This document shows positions 62,402 to 64,000 of a DNA stretch of 64,000 nt, piece after piece (the stretch's first letter is position 1; each line of letters starts with the position of its first letter). The translations under genes and the position numbers were made by a program. The notes under the pieces are model-generated. The model had not been told where the DNA came from and did not search any database. It saw only the letters and a program-made list of their open reading frames with translations. Source of the DNA: Microbacterium sulfonylureivorans (lineage in GTDB: Bacteria; Actinomycetota; Actinomycetes; Actinomycetales; Microbacteriaceae); NCBI RefSeq assembly GCF_003999995.1, contig NZ_RJAD01000001.1, positions 744,001 to 808,000 on the forward strand, in the 5' to 3' direction.

Positions 62402-64000
62402 GTGAATCCCCAGATGACGACTACTTTCGACCTGCCCGAACGCCTGGCCGCGAAGGCCGACCCGACCCTGATCACCGCCGACGAGCAGCGCTTCACGGCG
62501 ATCGCCCGCAGCCTCGCCGCATCGATCGCCGACGCCGCGAGGCGCCTCGATGAGGCCCGGAAGGCGCCGGGCGGAACGGGGCAGCACGCCCTCGACCGCG
62601 ACCTCGAGATCCATCGGCTCACCTCCCGGCTGAGGACCCTGCGCCGCTTCGGCCTCGACGTCGTGCTCGGGCACATCGTGCCCGACGACGGGTCCGAGCC
62701 TCTCTACATCGGCCGCCTCGGGCTGAGCGACCGCGACGGCGGGCAGCTGCTGATCGATTGGCGCTCGCCGGCGGCCGAGCCGTTCTTCGGCGCCACGCAC
62801 GCGAACCCGATGGGTCTCACCAGTCGGCGGCGCTACCGCTGGACGAACGGGCGCATCACGGACTACTGGGACGAGGTGTTCACGCCCGGCGCACTCGAAG
62901 GACGCGCCGCCCTCGACGACCAGTCGGCGTTCATCGCGAGCCTGGGCGACACGCGCTCGAGGCGGATGCGCGACGTGCTCGCGACGATCCAGGCCGACCA
63001 GGACGCCATCATCCGGGCCGGCTCGAGCGGCGCGCTGGTCGTCGACGGCGGGCCCGGCACCGGCAAGACCGTGGTGGCCCTTCACCGCGCCGCCTACCTC
63101 CTCCACGCCGACCCGCGCGTCGACCGCAGCCGTGGCGGCCTGCTCTTCGTGGGGCCGCACCGGCCCTACCTCGACTACGTGTCCGACATCCTCCCCGGGC
63201 TCGGTGAGGAGGGCGTCCAGACCTGCACCCTCCGCGACCTCGTCCCCCAGGGCGCCGTCGCCGGCGTCGAGACCGACCCGGCGACACTGCGCCTGAAGTC
63301 TTCCGCGCGCCTCGTGGCGGCGGTCGACCGGGCGGTCCGCTACCACGAGCAGCCTCCCTCCAGGGGGATGCTCGTCGAGACCCCGTGGGCGGACGTCCGA
63401 CTCACCGCCGAGGACTGGGCCGACGCCTTCGACGCCGCCGACCGCACGACGCCCCACAACGACGCACGCGAGCAGGTGCAGGAGGAGCTGCTGTCGATCC
63501 TCGGCGCGAAGTTCGACGAGTCGGTTCCGCCGGCCCTCCTGCGGCGCTCGCTGCTGCAGAACGCCGACCTCTCCCGCGCACTCACGGCGGCGTGGCCCAC
63601 TCTCGACCCCGCGAACGTCGTCGCCGACCTGTGGTCGGTCCCCGCCTACCTCCGGCTGTGCGCGCCGTGGCTCGAGCCGCACGAGGTGGAGGCGCTGCAA
63701 CGGTCCGAGCCGCACGCCTGGACGGTGGCCGACCTCCCCCTGCTCGACGCGGCACGCCAGCGGATCGGCGACCCGGACGCGGTGCAGCGCGCGCGACGAC
63801 GGGATGCCGCGCTCGCCGCCGAGCGCGAGCTCCGCGACCGCGTGATGGACGATCTCATCGCGGCCGACGACTCCGAGATGATGATCATGTCGATGCTGCG
63901 CGGCCAGGACTTCCAGAACTCGCTGGTCGACGAGGCCGCCCTGCCGAGCGCCCCGTCGGACGAGCTGGCCGGGCCGTTCGCGCACATCGTCGTCGACGAG
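62402..64000 (+). CDS. HelD/HelR-type RNA polymerase motor ATPase, 3' end outside window
   Basis: 533 codons are visible, from a GTG at 62402 with GGAG seven bases upstream; an ATG at 62414 is also possible. The N-terminus is a helical region that in HelD proteins probes the polymerase secondary channel (RLRTLRRFGLDVVLGHIV), then LLIDWRSPAAEPFFGATHAN and Walker A VDGGPGTGKTVVALHRAAYL (about 215-234), typical of the UvrD-like HelD ATPase. It ends in the Walker B region IVVDE at the window edge. HelD recycles RNA polymerase; HelR members also displace rifamycin. The upstream element favours the HelR type. Confidence 0.88.
   Translation, partial: MNPQMTTTFDLPERLAAKADPTLITADEQRFTAIARSLAASIADAARRLDEARKAPGGTGQHALDRDLEIHRLTSRLRTLRRFGLDVVLGHIVPDDGSEPLYIGRLGLSDRDGGQLLIDWRSPAAEPFFGATHANPMGLTSRRRYRWTNGRITDYWDEVFTPGALEGRAALDDQSAFIASLGDTRSRRMRDVLATIQADQDAIIRAGSSGALVVDGGPGTGKTVVALHRAAYLLHADPRVDRSRGGLLFVGPHRPYLDYVSDILPGLGEEGVQTCTLRDLVPQGAVAGVETDPATLRLKSSARLVAAVDRAVRYHEQPPSRGMLVETPWADVRLTAEDWADAFDAADRTTPHNDAREQVQEELLSILGAKFDESVPPALLRRSLLQNADLSRALTAAWPTLDPANVVADLWSVPAYLRLCAPWLEPHEVEALQRSEPHAWTVADLPLLDAARQRIGDPDAVQRARRRDAALAAERELRDRVMDDLIAADDSEMMIMSMLRGQDFQNSLVDEAALPSAPSDELAGPFAHIVVDE

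Overview
The window is visibly high-GC. It uses GTG starts, strong AGGAGG-type ribosome sites, four-base ATGA gene overlaps and TAnnnT -10 boxes. Lipoprotein and Tat signals, an actinobacterial-type HelD and this style of secreted multidomain glycosidase all point to an actinobacterium, most likely Microbacteriaceae (Microbacterium or a close relative). That placement is inference from style and gene content; there is no rRNA in the window.

About three quarters of it (1 to ~48.3 kb) is one large L-arabinose / plant-arabinan locus. On the minus strand, 12.9 to 2.9 kb holds a LacI regulator, a YtfQ/YtfR/YtfT/YjfF-type sugar ABC importer and araD-araB-araA, followed by a GH43 enzyme cut by the window edge. 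From 12.9 to 15.5 kb lies a three-gene cell-surface cassette: a WxL-like secreted protein, a DUF916-like membrane-anchored protein and a His-Pro-Gly collagen-like membrane protein. From 15.6 to 40.3 kb are very large secreted enzymes: three more GH43 proteins, two GH127-type beta-L-arabinofuranosidases, one possible GH121-like enzyme and one non-catalytic carbohydrate-binding-type protein. All but the Tat-exported GH127 end in the same roughly 90-residue module, which has an early RC[VI]AGK motif and ends in Cys-Gly at the carboxyl terminus. From 42 to 48.3 kb a second LacI regulator faces an ABC importer operon whose last gene is an intracellular HypBA1-like GH127. This resembles the Bifidobacterium longum beta-arabinooligosaccharide (Hyp-Ara) system. 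Together the genes suggest outside cleavage of alpha-arabinan and of beta-arabinosylated cell-wall glycoprotein, uptake of mono- and oligosaccharides, inside hydrolysis, and entry into the pentose phosphate pathway through AraA, AraB and AraD.

Promoters of these units carry LacI-type palindromes in three styles: TGTTAGCGCTAACA-like, TGTTnCCGGTAACA-like and CGAAAnnnnTTTCG. The same operator styles overlap the promoter of the surface cassette, so it looks co-regulated with the enzymes.

The remaining part (48.4 to 64 kb) is ordinary accessory and housekeeping content: an MFS transporter, small membrane proteins, gluconokinase, a RhaSTPQ-type rhamnose importer with its own LacI regulator and a TGAATCGATTCA operator, a PadR/permease-prefix pair, and a glutamate antiporter with glutamate decarboxylase (acid resistance). 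The start of a HelD/HelR RNA-polymerase motor gene lies at the right edge, preceded by an inverted repeat that matches the rifamycin-associated element pattern.
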